64,000 bases of DNA from Brevibacillus brevis (GTDB taxonomy: Bacteria > Bacillota > Bacilli > Brevibacillales > Brevibacillaceae): NCBI RefSeq assembly GCF_031583145.1, contig NZ_CP134050.1, positions 3,051,501 to 3,115,500 of the forward strand, given 5' to 3'. The notes beneath the pieces are model-generated. The model was not told the origin of the DNA. It ran no database searches and saw nothing but the letters and a program-made list of their open reading frames with translations. The position numbers and the translations under genes were made by a program. Within the stretch, counting starts at the first letter, position 1. Every line of letters begins with the position of its first letter. Positions 33,509 to 42,646 of this stretch are shown piece by piece.

Positions 33509-35776
33509 ATGCAAAAAGAAGATGCCATACGCGTCACCGGTGCGAGGGAAAAAAATCTGAAGGGAGTAGATGTAACCATTCCCAAAAAGCGGATTACGGT
33601 TTTTGCAGGCGTATCGGGTTCGGGCAAATCCGCCCTCGTCTTCGATACGATCGCAGCAGAATCGCAGCGGCAATTGAACGAGACGTACTCCAGCTTTATC
33701 CGCAACCGGCTCCCTCAATACGGACAGCCGGAGGTGGATGCCATTGAACATTTGCCTGCGGTGATCGTCATGAACCAGAAAAGGATCGGCGGAAACGCAA
33801 GGTCCACGGTCGGAACGGTCACGGACATTTATGCGCTGCTGCGGCTTCTGTTTTCCCGATTCGGCAGCCCTTTCGTCGGATATTCGGACGTATTTTCCTT
33901 TAACAACCCACAGGGGATGTGTCCGGAATGCGAAGGATTGGGCAAGTCGAAAACAGTCAATATCCATCGGCTGATTGACCGGGAGAAATCTCTGAACGAA
34001 GGGGCTATCTTGTTCCCGACCTTCAGGCCCGGTGACTTCCGGTGGAAAAGGTACGTCAGCACCGGCCTTTTCGATAACGACAAAAAATTGAAAGACTATA
34101 CGGATGACGAAATGGACACGCTTCTGTTCAAAAACGGATTCAAGCCGACGCATCCGACGAAGGAATGGCCGCCGACAGCCATATACGAAGGTGTTGTTCC
34201 GCGCATCAAGCGCACGTTTTTAAACAAGGATTCGAGAGATGCGGCGAGGTACAAGGAAGCGATCGATCGGGTCATGACCGAGGACATTTGCCCATTCTGC
34301 CGCGGCGGTCGATTGAATCCGCACGTGCTCGCTTGCCGAATAAACGGAAAAAACATAGCTGATTGTGCCACGATACATGTCAGCGAGCTGATCCGGTTCA
34401 TACGAACGATCCGCGAGCCAGAAGCGCAGACAGTGACCGAAGCGATCGAAAAACGCTTGGCCTATTTGCAGATGGTGGGCCTCGGGTATTTGACCCTGAA
34501 TCGCGAAACGTCCAGTCTCTCGGGCGGCGAATCGCAGCGAATCAAGATGGTCCGTCAGCTCGGCAGCAGCTTGAGCGATCTGCTGTATATTTTCGACGAG
34601 CCGAGTATTGGACTCCATCCGCACGATGTCCACACCATCAACCGGCTGCTGCTGCAGCTCAGGGATAAAGGCAACACGGTCCTGATTGTAGAGCATGATC
34701 CTGACGTCATTGAAATTGCCGACCATATCGTCGAGATGGGGCCGTACGCCGGAACAAGGGGTGGAAACGTCGTATTCGAAGGAAGCCTGCAGCGTCTGAT
34801 GTCAGCAGATACATTGACCGCCGAGTGCTTGAAGCGTAAGCCCGCATTCAAAAGCGAGGTTCGAAAGCCTACGGGTTGGCTTGCTCTCGAGCATGCGGCT
34901 CTGAATAATCTGAGGGATATCAGCGTTCGCATTCCGACCGGTGCCATGACCGTGGTAACCGGAGTAGCAGGCTCGGGAAAAAGCACCTTGATCCGTCAAG
35001 TGCTTCCGAGGCACTACCCTGACGCGATCCTCATCGATCAAGGAGGGATTGGAGCGTCCAACCGCTCCAACCTGGCCACCTACATGGACATCTTCGACTC
35101 GATCAGAAATTTGTTTGCCAAAGAAAACGGCGTGAGCTCATCCTTGTTCAGCTTCAACTCGCAGGGGGCTTGTCCTCACTGCAAGGGTTTGGGGACCATC
35201 TACACGGATTTTGCCTTTATGGACACGGTCGCCAGCGTCTGTGAGGCTTGCCGCGGGATGCGTTATACGCAGCAGGTCCTGTCCTATCGCTTTCGCGGAA
35301 AAAGCATTGGAGACATCCTGGCGATGACCGTAGAGGAGGCACTCCACTTTTTTCATGAGGAAGATGTGGGATCGTCGCTCCAAAAAATGAAAGAGGTAGG
35401 CATCGGCTATTTGTCGTTGGGACAGCCGCTTAGCACTTTGTCGGGCGGCGAGCTGCAGCGTCTCAAGCTGGCTGCGGAGCTGGAGGGCAGCGGGACTCTT
35501 TATGTGCTGGACGAGCCGACCACCGGACTGCATATGTCTGATGTGGGGGTGCTGATCCGATTGATGAATCGTCTCGTCGAGCGAGGCGCTACTTTGATCG
35601 TAATCGAGCATAATCTGCACGTGATCTGTCAAGCAGACTGGATGATCGATCTCGGGCCTGGTGCGGGTGACGAAGGCGGCACAGTCATGTTTGAAGGCAT
35701 ACCGAAAGATAGTATCCATTGCGACGCCTCGTTGACCGGGACGTATGTAAGGAAAGCTGTCCTCGGAGTCCAGTAG
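33509..35776 (+). CDS. UvrA-like ABC protein, short class lacking the UvrB-binding domain
   Basis: A 755-residue protein with two ABC modules in UvrA order: Walker A GVSGSGKSALVFDT (~35), zinc-type CPECEG and CPFCRG cysteine pairs, signature SLSGGESQRIKM (~337), second Walker A GVAGSGKSTLIRQ (~490), CPHCKG with a later CEACRG, and second signature TLSGGELQRLKL (~650). Full UvrA is about 940 residues; this one lacks the UvrB-binding insertion. Such short homologues (UvrA2/DrrC type) are associated with tolerance to DNA-intercalating or DNA-alkylating drugs. It is divergent from a WYL regulator. A paralogue lies at 48288. Confidence 0.9.
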   Translation: MQKEDAIRVTGAREKNLKGVDVTIPKKRITVFAGVSGSGKSALVFDTIAAESQRQLNETYSSFIRNRLPQYGQPEVDAIEHLPAVIVMNQKRIGGNARSTVGTVTDIYALLRLLFSRFGSPFVGYSDVFSFNNPQGMCPECEGLGKSKTVNIHRLIDREKSLNEGAILFPTFRPGDFRWKRYVSTGLFDNDKKLKDYTDDEMDTLLFKNGFKPTHPTKEWPPTAIYEGVVPRIKRTFLNKDSRDAARYKEAIDRVMTEDICPFCRGGRLNPHVLACRINGKNIADCATIHVSELIRFIRTIREPEAQTVTEAIEKRLAYLQMVGLGYLTLNRETSSLSGGESQRIKMVRQLGSSLSDLLYIFDEPSIGLHPHDVHTINRLLLQLRDKGNTVLIVEHDPDVIEIADHIVEMGPYAGTRGGNVVFEGSLQRLMSADTLTAECLKRKPAFKSEVRKPTGWLALEHAALNNLRDISVRIPTGAMTVVTGVAGSGKSTLIRQVLPRHYPDAILIDQGGIGASNRSNLATYMDIFDSIRNLFAKENGVSSSLFSFNSQGACPHCKGLGTIYTDFAFMDTVASVCEACRGMRYTQQVLSYRFRGKSIGDILAMTVEEALHFFHEEDVGSSLQKMKEVGIGYLSLGQPLSTLSGGELQRLKLAAELEGSGTLYVLDEPTTGLHMSDVGVLIRLMNRLVERGATLIVIEHNLHVICQADWMIDLGPGAGDEGGTVMFEGIPKDSIHCDASLTGTYVRKAVLGVQ

Positions 35777-35802
35777 GGAATCCCTCGCAAATCCCTCGCA
35801 GG

Positions 35803-35848
35803 AAGAACCACCGAAGGATGAAAAATCCAATGCGGTGGTTCTTTTTTT
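35803..35848 (+). terminator. Terminator of the UvrA-like gene
   Basis: AGAACCACCG / CGGTGGTTCT stem (35804-35842) followed by TTTTTT. Confidence 0.88.
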
Positions 35849-35891
35849 CTCGCGTCTTCAATGCCATCATGGTAGATGGGGGCGATGAACG

Positions 35892-37373
35892 ATGTTCCAA
35901 GATTTCAAACTCTTCGGTGACCGACCGGTCGCCGTCCAAGTGAAAGAATACGTCCAGCGTTTGATTTTGAAGGGAGGGCTTCAAGCCGGTCAAAAGCTCC
36001 CCTCTACGCGAGAAATGAGCAGTCTGCTAAAGGTGAGCCGCAATACAGTCATCGCTGCCTATGAAAGCTTGGAGGATGATGGATTTGCGTATGCGATTCC
36101 GGGGAAGGGCAGCTATGTGGCCGCCATGGCGGGAAGCTCCGTCGCAGATGACGGAGGAGCTGACGGCTCTGAGGTCTGGCAAATCGACTGGCGTGCAAGA
36201 ATGAACGAATATGCTGTTTCAGCCGTAGAGCTGGACAGGATGAAGAAGGGCATTCGCAGCGAAAAAGGAATCATCTCGTTTACCAGCATCGCTCCGGATG
36301 AGCAGCTGTTTGATCTGGGAGATGTAAAGCGTGCCTTTCTGGACCGAATGGCAATCGAAGGTCAGGTGCTGCTCAACTACGGCTATGCCAAGGGCTACAA
36401 GCCGCTGATCGATTACCTGATGCTTCATATGGAAAACAAGGGCGTCGATATCAGCGGCAAGGATATGCTGATTACAAGCGGGTTTACGGAAGGCTTTGAT
36501 ATCGTGCTGTCTGCATTGCGCCCCTCTGCACGGCGCGGAGGAGCCCTTTGTGAAAATCCGACGCATCATACGGCGATCAAAAATTTGAGGCTGCACGGAT
36601 TTGAAGTGACCGGCATTCCGATGGAGCGCGACGGTATTGATGTGGGGCAGCTGGAGGCACAGCTGCAAACCAATCGTTTCGATCTGGCCTACTTGACTCC
36701 TTCCTACCACAATCCCACGGGCATCGTCATGTCCCCCGCAAAGCGCAGCGCCGTTGCGCAGCTCATGAAGCACTATCAGGTTCCGGTGATCGAAGATGGA
36801 TTCAATGAGGAGCTGCGCTACTCGGGAGCTCATATTGCACCCCTGATAGCGACAGCAGGGAAAGGGAACGGGGTCATCTATATTGGCAGCTTTTCCAAGG
36901 TGCTGTTCCCTGGATTGCGAGTAGGCTGGGTGCTGGGAGACCGGGCGTTGATCGACACGCTGGAAAGCATGAAGCGTGCACGCACCATCCATACTTCAAC
37001 CATCGACCAATCGATTTTATACCAATATTTGCTCAACGGAAACTTCGATTCGTATCTCAAAAAAGCACGTGCGGAGTATAAGCGCAAATACGAGTTGACA
37101 AAAGCCTTGTGTGAGGTCCATCTTCCGGAAGCCCAGCTGTCGGGAGACGGGGGGTTGCATTTGTTCCTTACCTTTCCCTCTGGCCTCAATACACACGAGC
37201 TGCTGGATGCATGCAAAGAGCAGGGCGTTATTTTTACGCCGGGAGACAAGTTTTTTCTTCAGGAAGGCGAAGGGACAAATACATTGCGGCTCGGCTTTTC
37301 CCGGGTGACGGATGAAGATATCGAACGGGGTATTCAGATGATCGGCAAACAGGCGCGACGCTTTCGTAAGTAG
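35892..37373 (+). CDS. MocR-type PLP-dependent transcriptional regulator (DdlR-like)
   Basis: A 493-residue GntR/aminotransferase fusion. The winged helix occupies ~10-75 (KLPSTREMSSLLKVSRNTV), and from ~110 on it has the fold-type I aminotransferase domain, with YHNPTG (~277) and the PLP lysine in IGSFSKVLFPGLRVGW (Lys ~336). The D-Ala-D-Ala ligase gene follows 113 bases later in the same direction. A MocR regulator of ddl has been described in Brevibacillus brevis (DdlR); the pairing here makes an orthologous role, sensing D-alanine or a related amino acid through PLP, the best inference. Confidence 0.88.
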   Translation: MFQDFKLFGDRPVAVQVKEYVQRLILKGGLQAGQKLPSTREMSSLLKVSRNTVIAAYESLEDDGFAYAIPGKGSYVAAMAGSSVADDGGADGSEVWQIDWRARMNEYAVSAVELDRMKKGIRSEKGIISFTSIAPDEQLFDLGDVKRAFLDRMAIEGQVLLNYGYAKGYKPLIDYLMLHMENKGVDISGKDMLITSGFTEGFDIVLSALRPSARRGGALCENPTHHTAIKNLRLHGFEVTGIPMERDGIDVGQLEAQLQTNRFDLAYLTPSYHNPTGIVMSPAKRSAVAQLMKHYQVPVIEDGFNEELRYSGAHIAPLIATAGKGNGVIYIGSFSKVLFPGLRVGWVLGDRALIDTLESMKRARTIHTSTIDQSILYQYLLNGNFDSYLKKARAEYKRKYELTKALCEVHLPEAQLSGDGGLHLFLTFPSGLNTHELLDACKEQGVIFTPGDKFFLQEGEGTNTLRLGFSRVTDEDIERGIQMIGKQARRFRK

Positions 37374-37385
37374 TAGAGCTTGTGA

Positions 37386-37402
37386 GACGAAATCACTTCG
37401 TC
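37386..37402. promoter_or_regulatory. Inverted repeat upstream of ddl
   Basis: GACGAA-atcac-TTCGTC lies in the gap between the MocR gene and ddl, where a regulator site would be expected. No convincing -35/-10 pair was identified. Confidence 0.35.
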
Positions 37403-37486
37403 AGATCGCGCACCTTTCCCTCGGTGCAACAGCCATGGGATGTACTATTCATTGCCAGACTACGATTGAAAAAATGAGGTGTCTTG

Positions 37487-38431
37487 ATGAAAATTGGCGT
37501 GATTATGGGTGGCATTTCCTCGGAGCGTGAGGTTTCTCTGAAGACCGGTCAAGAGATGATCCGTCACTTGGATGGCAGCCGCTATGAAGCGGTTCCCATC
37601 GTAATCGAGCAGAGAGCGGATCTAATCAAGCAGGTCCAAAGGGCAGGCATCGATATCGCGCTGCTTGCGTTGCATGGCCGGTACGGCGAGGACGGCACGG
37701 TACAGGGAGCGCTGGAGACGCTGGGCATTCCGTATACAGGCAGCGGTGTCTTGGCCAGCAGCCTGTGCATGAATAAGCAGCTGGCCAAGATGCTGCTAAG
37801 GGCAGCGGGCGTGCATGCTCCAGCCGGCCTTTACTGGAAAAAGATGGACGATTACGATCGACTAGCGGTAGAGCAGCTGGGCTACCCGGTTATTGTCAAG
37901 CCAAACACAGGAGGCTCCAGCATCGGCGTCCAGCTTGTACAGAATGAAAAGGAGCTGCTGCCCGCAGTCCAGGAGGCTTTCAGCTTGGATGAAGCGATCT
38001 TGATTGAGCCTTTTCTGAAAGGGACGGAGCTCACCTGCTCGATCCTGGAAGACGAGGTCTTGCCGATTCTCGGCATTCGTTCCGCTCATTCGGAGTGGTT
38101 TGACTACAAAGCGAAATACGAGGTCGGCGGCGCTGAGGAGAAGGTGATCCAGCTGCCTCCCGCTACTCTGCAGCGTGTACACGAGGCTGCACTTGCCAGC
38201 TACCGGCTGCTGCAATGCAACGTCTACGCGAGGGTCGATATGATTTTGCATGAGGATACGCCGTACGTGCTGGAGGTAAACACGTTACCGGGAATGACCG
38301 CGGGGAGCCTGCTTCCGAAGAGCGCGGAAGCTGCGGGTATGACCTTTTCACAGCTGCTCGACCGCATTATTGCCAGGTCGCTCTATGAGCGGAAACAGGA
38401 ATGGGGTAAGTCGGAGAGATCATCTGATTGA
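37487..38431 (+). CDS. ddl: D-alanine--D-alanine ligase
   Basis: A 314-residue ATP-grasp enzyme joining two D-alanines for peptidoglycan precursors. Diagnostic segments are GGISSEREVSL (~8-18), LALHGRYGEDGTVQG, the serine-loop-type NTGGSSIGVQ, the omega-region YKAKYE and the C-terminal metal-binding EVNTLPGMT. The Tyr in YDYKAKY-type context (WFDYKAKYE) is the kind seen in D-Ala-D-Ala rather than D-Ala-D-Lac ligases, though this is only suggestive. ATG 37487 is downstream of GAGGTG; a TTG lies directly before it. Regulation by the adjacent MocR protein is likely. Confidence 0.93.
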   Translation: MKIGVIMGGISSEREVSLKTGQEMIRHLDGSRYEAVPIVIEQRADLIKQVQRAGIDIALLALHGRYGEDGTVQGALETLGIPYTGSGVLASSLCMNKQLAKMLLRAAGVHAPAGLYWKKMDDYDRLAVEQLGYPVIVKPNTGGSSIGVQLVQNEKELLPAVQEAFSLDEAILIEPFLKGTELTCSILEDEVLPILGIRSAHSEWFDYKAKYEVGGAEEKVIQLPPATLQRVHEAALASYRLLQCNVYARVDMILHEDTPYVLEVNTLPGMTAGSLLPKSAEAAGMTFSQLLDRIIARSLYERKQEWGKSERSSD

Positions 38432-38525
38432 AAAGGCAATTGCCTGCTTTTCCCGAATGGATGGATGTGCACGCAAAAACGAGGACCGCGGAACGGGACT
38501 TGTTCCGCGTCCAAACAGGCTTTCC

Positions 38526-38560
38526 AAACGCTAACTTCTACAAGGAAGCTAGCGTTTTTT
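38526..38560 (+). terminator. Terminator after ddl
   Basis: AACGCTA...CTTC / GAAG CTAGCGTT stem with a 6-nt loop followed by TTTTTT; the T-run reaches the stop codon of the convergent LysR gene. A second stem (CGCGGAAC / GTTCCGCG, 38487-38509) precedes it. Confidence 0.82.
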
Positions 38561-39429
38561 TACGTGCGGGCTGCCTCTTGATCGAAGCGCATGTCGATGA
38601 AAGCGCGCAGGGCATTGCTGACGAACGAATCCTTGCGCATGATGAATTCGGTCTTCATGTGGCGCAGTGGATGGGGAATATCATGGGTGCGGATGGTCCC
38701 TTCCAGCTCATGTCGGGACGTGACGGTCCGCGGGAGCAAAGAGATACCGAGGCCGGCGGAGACCCCTCCGATAATCGCTTCGATTGTCCCGAACTCCATA
38801 ATGACGGGAGAAGTCAGGCCGCGCGAATACAGAAAGCGCTCCAGGACTGCCCGATACGAACAGCCGGTGCTGTACACCAGAATCGGTCTGGCGAGCGCTT
38901 CATCAAGGTCGTCGATGGCTGTAGACGAAGCGATGACGAGCTCTTCTTCAAAGGCGGGTATGGACTGAAGCTCTGGATGGTCGCACTCGCCACCGATGAA
39001 CGCTCCGTCCAGCTCGTAGTGCAGCACTTTTTCCATCAGAAACTGGGTATGCCCGGTCGTCAACGAGAGTAGGACATTCGGATACTGCTCGTAGTACGCA
39101 GCGAACAGTTTGGGCAACCGGACTGCTGCGGCGGTTTGCGTGGACCCGATCATCAAAGGTCCGTTGGGCTCGGAGGTGGAGGCGAGCGCCTTGGTTGCCT
39201 CGTCCAGCATCCCTACGATTTTATCTGCATAATCGAGCAGCGTTTTCCCGCTCGAGGAGAGTGTCATTCCTCGGTTATGGCGAAAAAACAGCACCGTGCC
39301 AAGTTCTGATTCTAACTGCTGAATACGGGCCGTGACGTTGGATTGGACATAGCCGAGCTTGGAAGCGGCTTTTGTGATCGAACCTTCACGGGCGACTGTT
39401 TGAAATATGCGAAGTTCCGCGCTCTCCAT
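38560..39429 (-). CDS. LysR-family transcriptional regulator
   Basis: A 289-residue LysR protein: helix-turn-helix in the first 60 residues (SITKAASKLGYVQSNVTARI) and an effector domain containing GFVSAGLGISLLP-type sequence (IIGGVSAGLGISLLPR, ~220). It is divergent from an EamA exporter and SDR pair at 39558, which it probably controls. The gap contains ATCA/TGAT-rich dyads of the T-N11-A type typical for LysR sites. Effector unknown. Confidence 0.9.
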   Translation of the reverse strand: MESAELRIFQTVAREGSITKAASKLGYVQSNVTARIQQLESELGTVLFFRHNRGMTLSSSGKTLLDYADKIVGMLDEATKALASTSEPNGPLMIGSTQTAAAVRLPKLFAAYYEQYPNVLLSLTTGHTQFLMEKVLHYELDGAFIGGECDHPELQSIPAFEEELVIASSTAIDDLDEALARPILVYSTGCSYRAVLERFLYSRGLTSPVIMEFGTIEAIIGGVSAGLGISLLPRTVTSRHELEGTIRTHDIPHPLRHMKTEFIMRKDSFVSNALRAFIDMRFDQEAART

Positions 39430-39557
39430 AGGATGGATCCTCCGTTTCTCGCTGCTATCATTTTAGGTGATATCAAACATCTGTAATGATCATTATATAA
39501 AAAACCAAACCTCCCTTACAATAAGGCTTGCAAATTCCACGTCGGGAGGACTTCATC

Positions 39558-40460
39558 ATGCACAAGCTCAAGTATGCCTGTCTCGTCATTGTGACGACGT
39601 TTTTGATGGGAATCGCCTTTCCTGTAGGCAAGATCGGCCTGTCCTATGCCCCGCCCTTCCTTTTGATGGGCATTCGCTTCGTGCTCGCAGGAGGTTTGCT
39701 CGCTTTGCTCTGCGTCAAGAAGCAGCAGCCGCAAAGCGCAAAGCAATGGCTGCAAGCAATCGTCATCGGCCTGTTTCAGTCCGCCGGGGTGATGGGCTGC
39801 GTATTTTTCAGCATGCGCTGGATTACGTCAAGCGAGTCATCCATCCTCACCAGCTCAAGTCCGCTGCTCGTGATCGTCATGGGGACGCTTGTATCAGGAG
39901 CGGCTTACCGGATACACCAGTGGCTTGGTGTGATCATCGGCTTGGTCGGGGTAGCGGTTGCATTCGGCTTTCATCTCGGCCTGCAGCCAGGCACTTTCAT
40001 CAGCCTGGGGGGCGCTGTCCTCTTTGCTTCCGCGACGCTGCTCATCAAGCGGTGGTCCCCGTCCTTTGACATGAATGTGCTGGCGGCCTATCAGATGCTG
40101 GCCGGGGGGATCGCCTTGCTCATCATGAGCGTGATCACGGAGCATCCTTTCTTCACGGTGACGCTCACCTCTGTATCGGTTGTGCTGTGGCTCGCCATCA
40201 TGTGCTCGATCGTCCAGTTTACACTCTGGTTTTATCTGCTTCACCGCGGCGATCCCGCGAAGACGAGCTCGTTTCTTTTTCTCGTACCGCTTTTCGGGGT
40301 TCTCACCAGCTGGCTTTTGCTCGGCGAACGTATCGAATGGTATGTCGGAGCGGGGGGATTTTTGATTGGCATCGGAATTTTTTTGGTCAATCAAAAGGGG
40401 GATCGCGCAGGCACGACGACCGATGAAATGGCTCTTTACCCAAAAATGCTCAAGGAGTGA
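39558..40460 (+). CDS. EamA-family (DMT) transporter
   Basis: A 300-residue protein with ten predicted membrane helices in two EamA repeats; repeat 1 has FPVGKIGLSYAPPFLLMGIR and repeat 2 has LFASATLLIKRW and FLFLVPLFGVLTSWLLLGE. DMT permeases of this type export amino acids, nucleosides or drugs. ATG 39558 is preceded by GGGAGGACTTC. It overlaps neither neighbour but the SDR start is only 6 bases past its stop, so they form an operon under the divergent LysR regulator. Confidence 0.88.
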   Translation: MHKLKYACLVIVTTFLMGIAFPVGKIGLSYAPPFLLMGIRFVLAGGLLALLCVKKQQPQSAKQWLQAIVIGLFQSAGVMGCVFFSMRWITSSESSILTSSSPLLVIVMGTLVSGAAYRIHQWLGVIIGLVGVAVAFGFHLGLQPGTFISLGGAVLFASATLLIKRWSPSFDMNVLAAYQMLAGGIALLIMSVITEHPFFTVTLTSVSVVLWLAIMCSIVQFTLWFYLLHRGDPAKTSSFLFLVPLFGVLTSWLLLGERIEWYVGAGGFLIGIGIFLVNQKGDRAGTTTDEMALYPKMLKE

Positions 40461-40466
40461 CTGACA

Positions 40467-41210
40467 ATGGACCTGACAAACCACGTAGCTCTCGTAACCG
40501 GCGGCGGTACCGGAATCGGAAGGGCGACCAGCATCGAGCTGGCTCGGCGGGGGGCTTTGGTCGCCGTGAACTATTCCCGTTCCGAGGCTGACGCAAAAGA
40601 GACCGTGCATCTGATTGCGAAAGAGGGTGGCACCGCCCTCTGTGTAAAAGCCGACGTATCCAGGGACGAAGAAGTGCGGCGAATGGTCGATACGGTTGTG
40701 GAACGATTCGGTACAGTCGATGTGCTGGTGAACAATGCCAGCATCACCCGCCACATCCCTATGGGCGATCTGGAAGCGCAGACAGAGGAAATCTGGGATG
40801 AGTTGTACGATGTCAATGTGAAGGGAATGTTTTTTTGTGCGAGAGCGGTGGCACCCTTGATGAAGCAACGAAAAAGAGGGGCAATCGTGAATGTAGGGAG
40901 CATAGCAGGTCTGACCGGGACAGGCTCGTCGCTGCCGTATGCCGTCTCCAAGGCGGCAGTGCATGGCCTCACAAAATCGCTGGCGCATGCGCTCGCTCCG
41001 GAAATCCGGGTATGCAGTATCGCCCCTGGAGCGGTCGCGACGAGATGGTGGGACGGACAGGAAGAACGGATGAAGCAGCTGGCCGGCCACCTGTTGCTCC
41101 AGAGGATCGCGACGGCGGAGGACATCGCCAAGCTGATTTGCGCAGTGCTGGAACAGGAAGCGATGACGGGACAAATCATCACCGCGGATTGCGGGCAGAT
41201 AGGCCGGTAA
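40467..41210 (+). CDS. SDR family oxidoreductase
   Basis: A 247-residue classical short-chain dehydrogenase with TGGGTGIG (cofactor loop, ~12), NNASITR (~88), the catalytic Ser in NVGSIAG, YAVSK (catalytic Tyr/Lys) and a C-terminal QIITADCGQIG close. Likely NADP-dependent, judged from the Arg-containing NYSRSE after beta-2. The upstream transporter gene carries its AAGGAG ribosome site near its stop, indicating coupling. Substrate unknown. Confidence 0.88.
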   Translation: MDLTNHVALVTGGGTGIGRATSIELARRGALVAVNYSRSEADAKETVHLIAKEGGTALCVKADVSRDEEVRRMVDTVVERFGTVDVLVNNASITRHIPMGDLEAQTEEIWDELYDVNVKGMFFCARAVAPLMKQRKRGAIVNVGSIAGLTGTGSSLPYAVSKAAVHGLTKSLAHALAPEIRVCSIAPGAVATRWWDGQEERMKQLAGHLLLQRIATAEDIAKLICAVLEQEAMTGQIITADCGQIGR

Positions 41211-41364
41211 ACGACACGGCTGCCGGAATGACTGAGGGCCTCGTCGTGTGAGTGGATGCGATATAGTCAATATCTATCAGATCCATCGTTTCTATATATT
41301 TTACCAATAGGTGTTTCTCGCATATGATGAGGATACAAACACAGATTGGGTGGAGGCGGTTCAG

Positions 41365-42051
41365 GTGGAGAATACGAAAGAGGTTCGCACGCGATTCGAT
41401 GAAGTGGCCCATCAGTACGACAACCAAAGAAGAAAGTTAATCCCGTGCTTTGACGATTTTTACGAGATAGCCGTATCGATCGCAAGGACGGATTCCACGT
41501 CCCCGCACATATTGGATCTGGGCGCTGGAACCGGCTTGTTTTCTTCCTTGATCTTGCAGAAATATCCGACAGCCAGCATTACGCTGATCGACATTTCCGA
41601 AAAGATGTTGGAAACCGCTCAGGAAAGACTCAAGGGATTTTCTAACGTCCGGTATATCGTGGGTGATTATACGAATTTTGTCTCACAGGAGACGTATGAT
41701 ATGGTCATTTCAGCCCTTTCCATTCATCATCTGTCCGATGCGAACAAATGGCAACTCTATCAAAACAGTTATGCAAATCTGAAGAAAAACGGTGTCTTCA
41801 TCAACGCCGATCAAGTGCTTGGCCATACTCCATTTATTGAATCGCTCTATAAAAAGGATTGGAAGCAAAAAGTGGAAGCCAGTGATTTATCGAAAGACGA
41901 AATCGAGTCTGCGTATGAAAGAACGAAACTCGATCAAATGTCGCCGTTAGAAACGCAAGTCAAATGGTTGCAGCAAGCTGGCTTTTCAGATGTGGATTGC
42001 GTCTACAAGTATTTCAACTTTGTTGTGTTGCACGGAAGAAAAACGACCTGA
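41365..42051 (+). CDS. Class I SAM-dependent methyltransferase
   Basis: A 228-residue methyltransferase: motif I ILDLGAGTGLFSS (~49), the acidic residue of motif II in ITLIDISEKM, and motif IV-like DMVISALSIHHLSD (~115). GTG 41365 is selected because GGAGGCGG lies 7 bases before it; the longer frame begins in non-coding sequence. It is monocistronic and followed by a terminator. Substrate unknown; the fold resembles UbiE-type small-molecule methyltransferases. Confidence 0.85.
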   Translation: MENTKEVRTRFDEVAHQYDNQRRKLIPCFDDFYEIAVSIARTDSTSPHILDLGAGTGLFSSLILQKYPTASITLIDISEKMLETAQERLKGFSNVRYIVGDYTNFVSQETYDMVISALSIHHLSDANKWQLYQNSYANLKKNGVFINADQVLGHTPFIESLYKKDWKQKVEASDLSKDEIESAYERTKLDQMSPLETQVKWLQQAGFSDVDCVYKYFNFVVLHGRKTT

Positions 42052-42445
42052 CGAATCGTGGGTATCGTTGTTTGCAGAGACAGGACGCGGTAGGACGGCC
42101 GATCCGCTTTCGAAAATGTTTGTCCCTTCATGTATATCTGTTGCCAAAACAGTCCAAACTGAGTAACGCTTACGGAATTGCATGATGCGTTTCTTCGTAC
42201 CCTCGGGCTGGTTAAGCCGTCAATCATCAGAATAAAAAAGAAAACCATCGCTTGATTCCCGTATCAATAGCCTGTCATCCTCATCGTGGGGATGGCAGGC
42301 TTTCCTTCTTTCTATCAAACTGCTGTACCCGTACAGGATATCGACGCATTCTTTGAAATCAGGTATTCCCATCGACGCGATTTTCCGTTACGTTTACATT
42401 TGGCTTTTGTTATTTTTTCCATCATGCTGAACAAGGGTGGTATAC
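42052..42445. other. Intergenic region
   Basis: Holds the terminator of the methyltransferase gene (42270-42306) and otherwise no recognisable gene. A TTTACATTTGG element at about 42395 may belong to the promoter of the DUF3311 operon, but no good -10 follows. Confidence 0.5.
42270..42306 (+). terminator. Terminator-like hairpin
   Basis: AGCCTGTCATCC / GGATGGCAGGCT stem with one G-T pair, followed by TTCCTTCTTTC. Confidence 0.65.
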
Positions 42446-42646
42446 ATGAAACTGATTCACGTCTTGGGGCTCGTCCCTTTCCTCGGGATGCTGGGGGGCT
42501 TGCCCTATGTCAACAAGCCGGGAGCTTTCGTCCTGGGCATGCCGTTGAACCTGTTCTGGATCGTCCTGTGGGTCATTCTTACGGCGGTTATCATGGCGAT
42601 CGTTTACGCCATCGATCCGGACAATCGAGAGGAGGAATCCTCGTGA
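42446..42646 (+). CDS. DUF3311 small membrane protein
   Basis: A 66-residue protein with two hydrophobic helices (LIHVLGLVPFLGML and NLFWIVLWVILTAVIMAIVY), the pattern of DUF3311 (YhjC-like) subunits that are encoded just ahead of sodium:solute symporters. ATG 42446 follows AAGGGTGG. Its stop overlaps the next gene's GTG (GTGA), showing translational coupling and a likely shared membrane complex. Confidence 0.85.
   Translation: MKLIHVLGLVPFLGMLGGLPYVNKPGAFVLGMPLNLFWIVLWVILTAVIMAIVYAIDPDNREEESS

Noticed and set aside
33419-34153. N-terminal extension of the WYL regulator
   Set aside because: The extension lies antisense to the UvrA-like gene; the HTH begins at the ATG at 33418, which has a ribosome site.
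39894-41270. 458-codon open frame antisense to the EamA and SDR genes
   Set aside because: It spans two recognised genes and shows no domain of its own.
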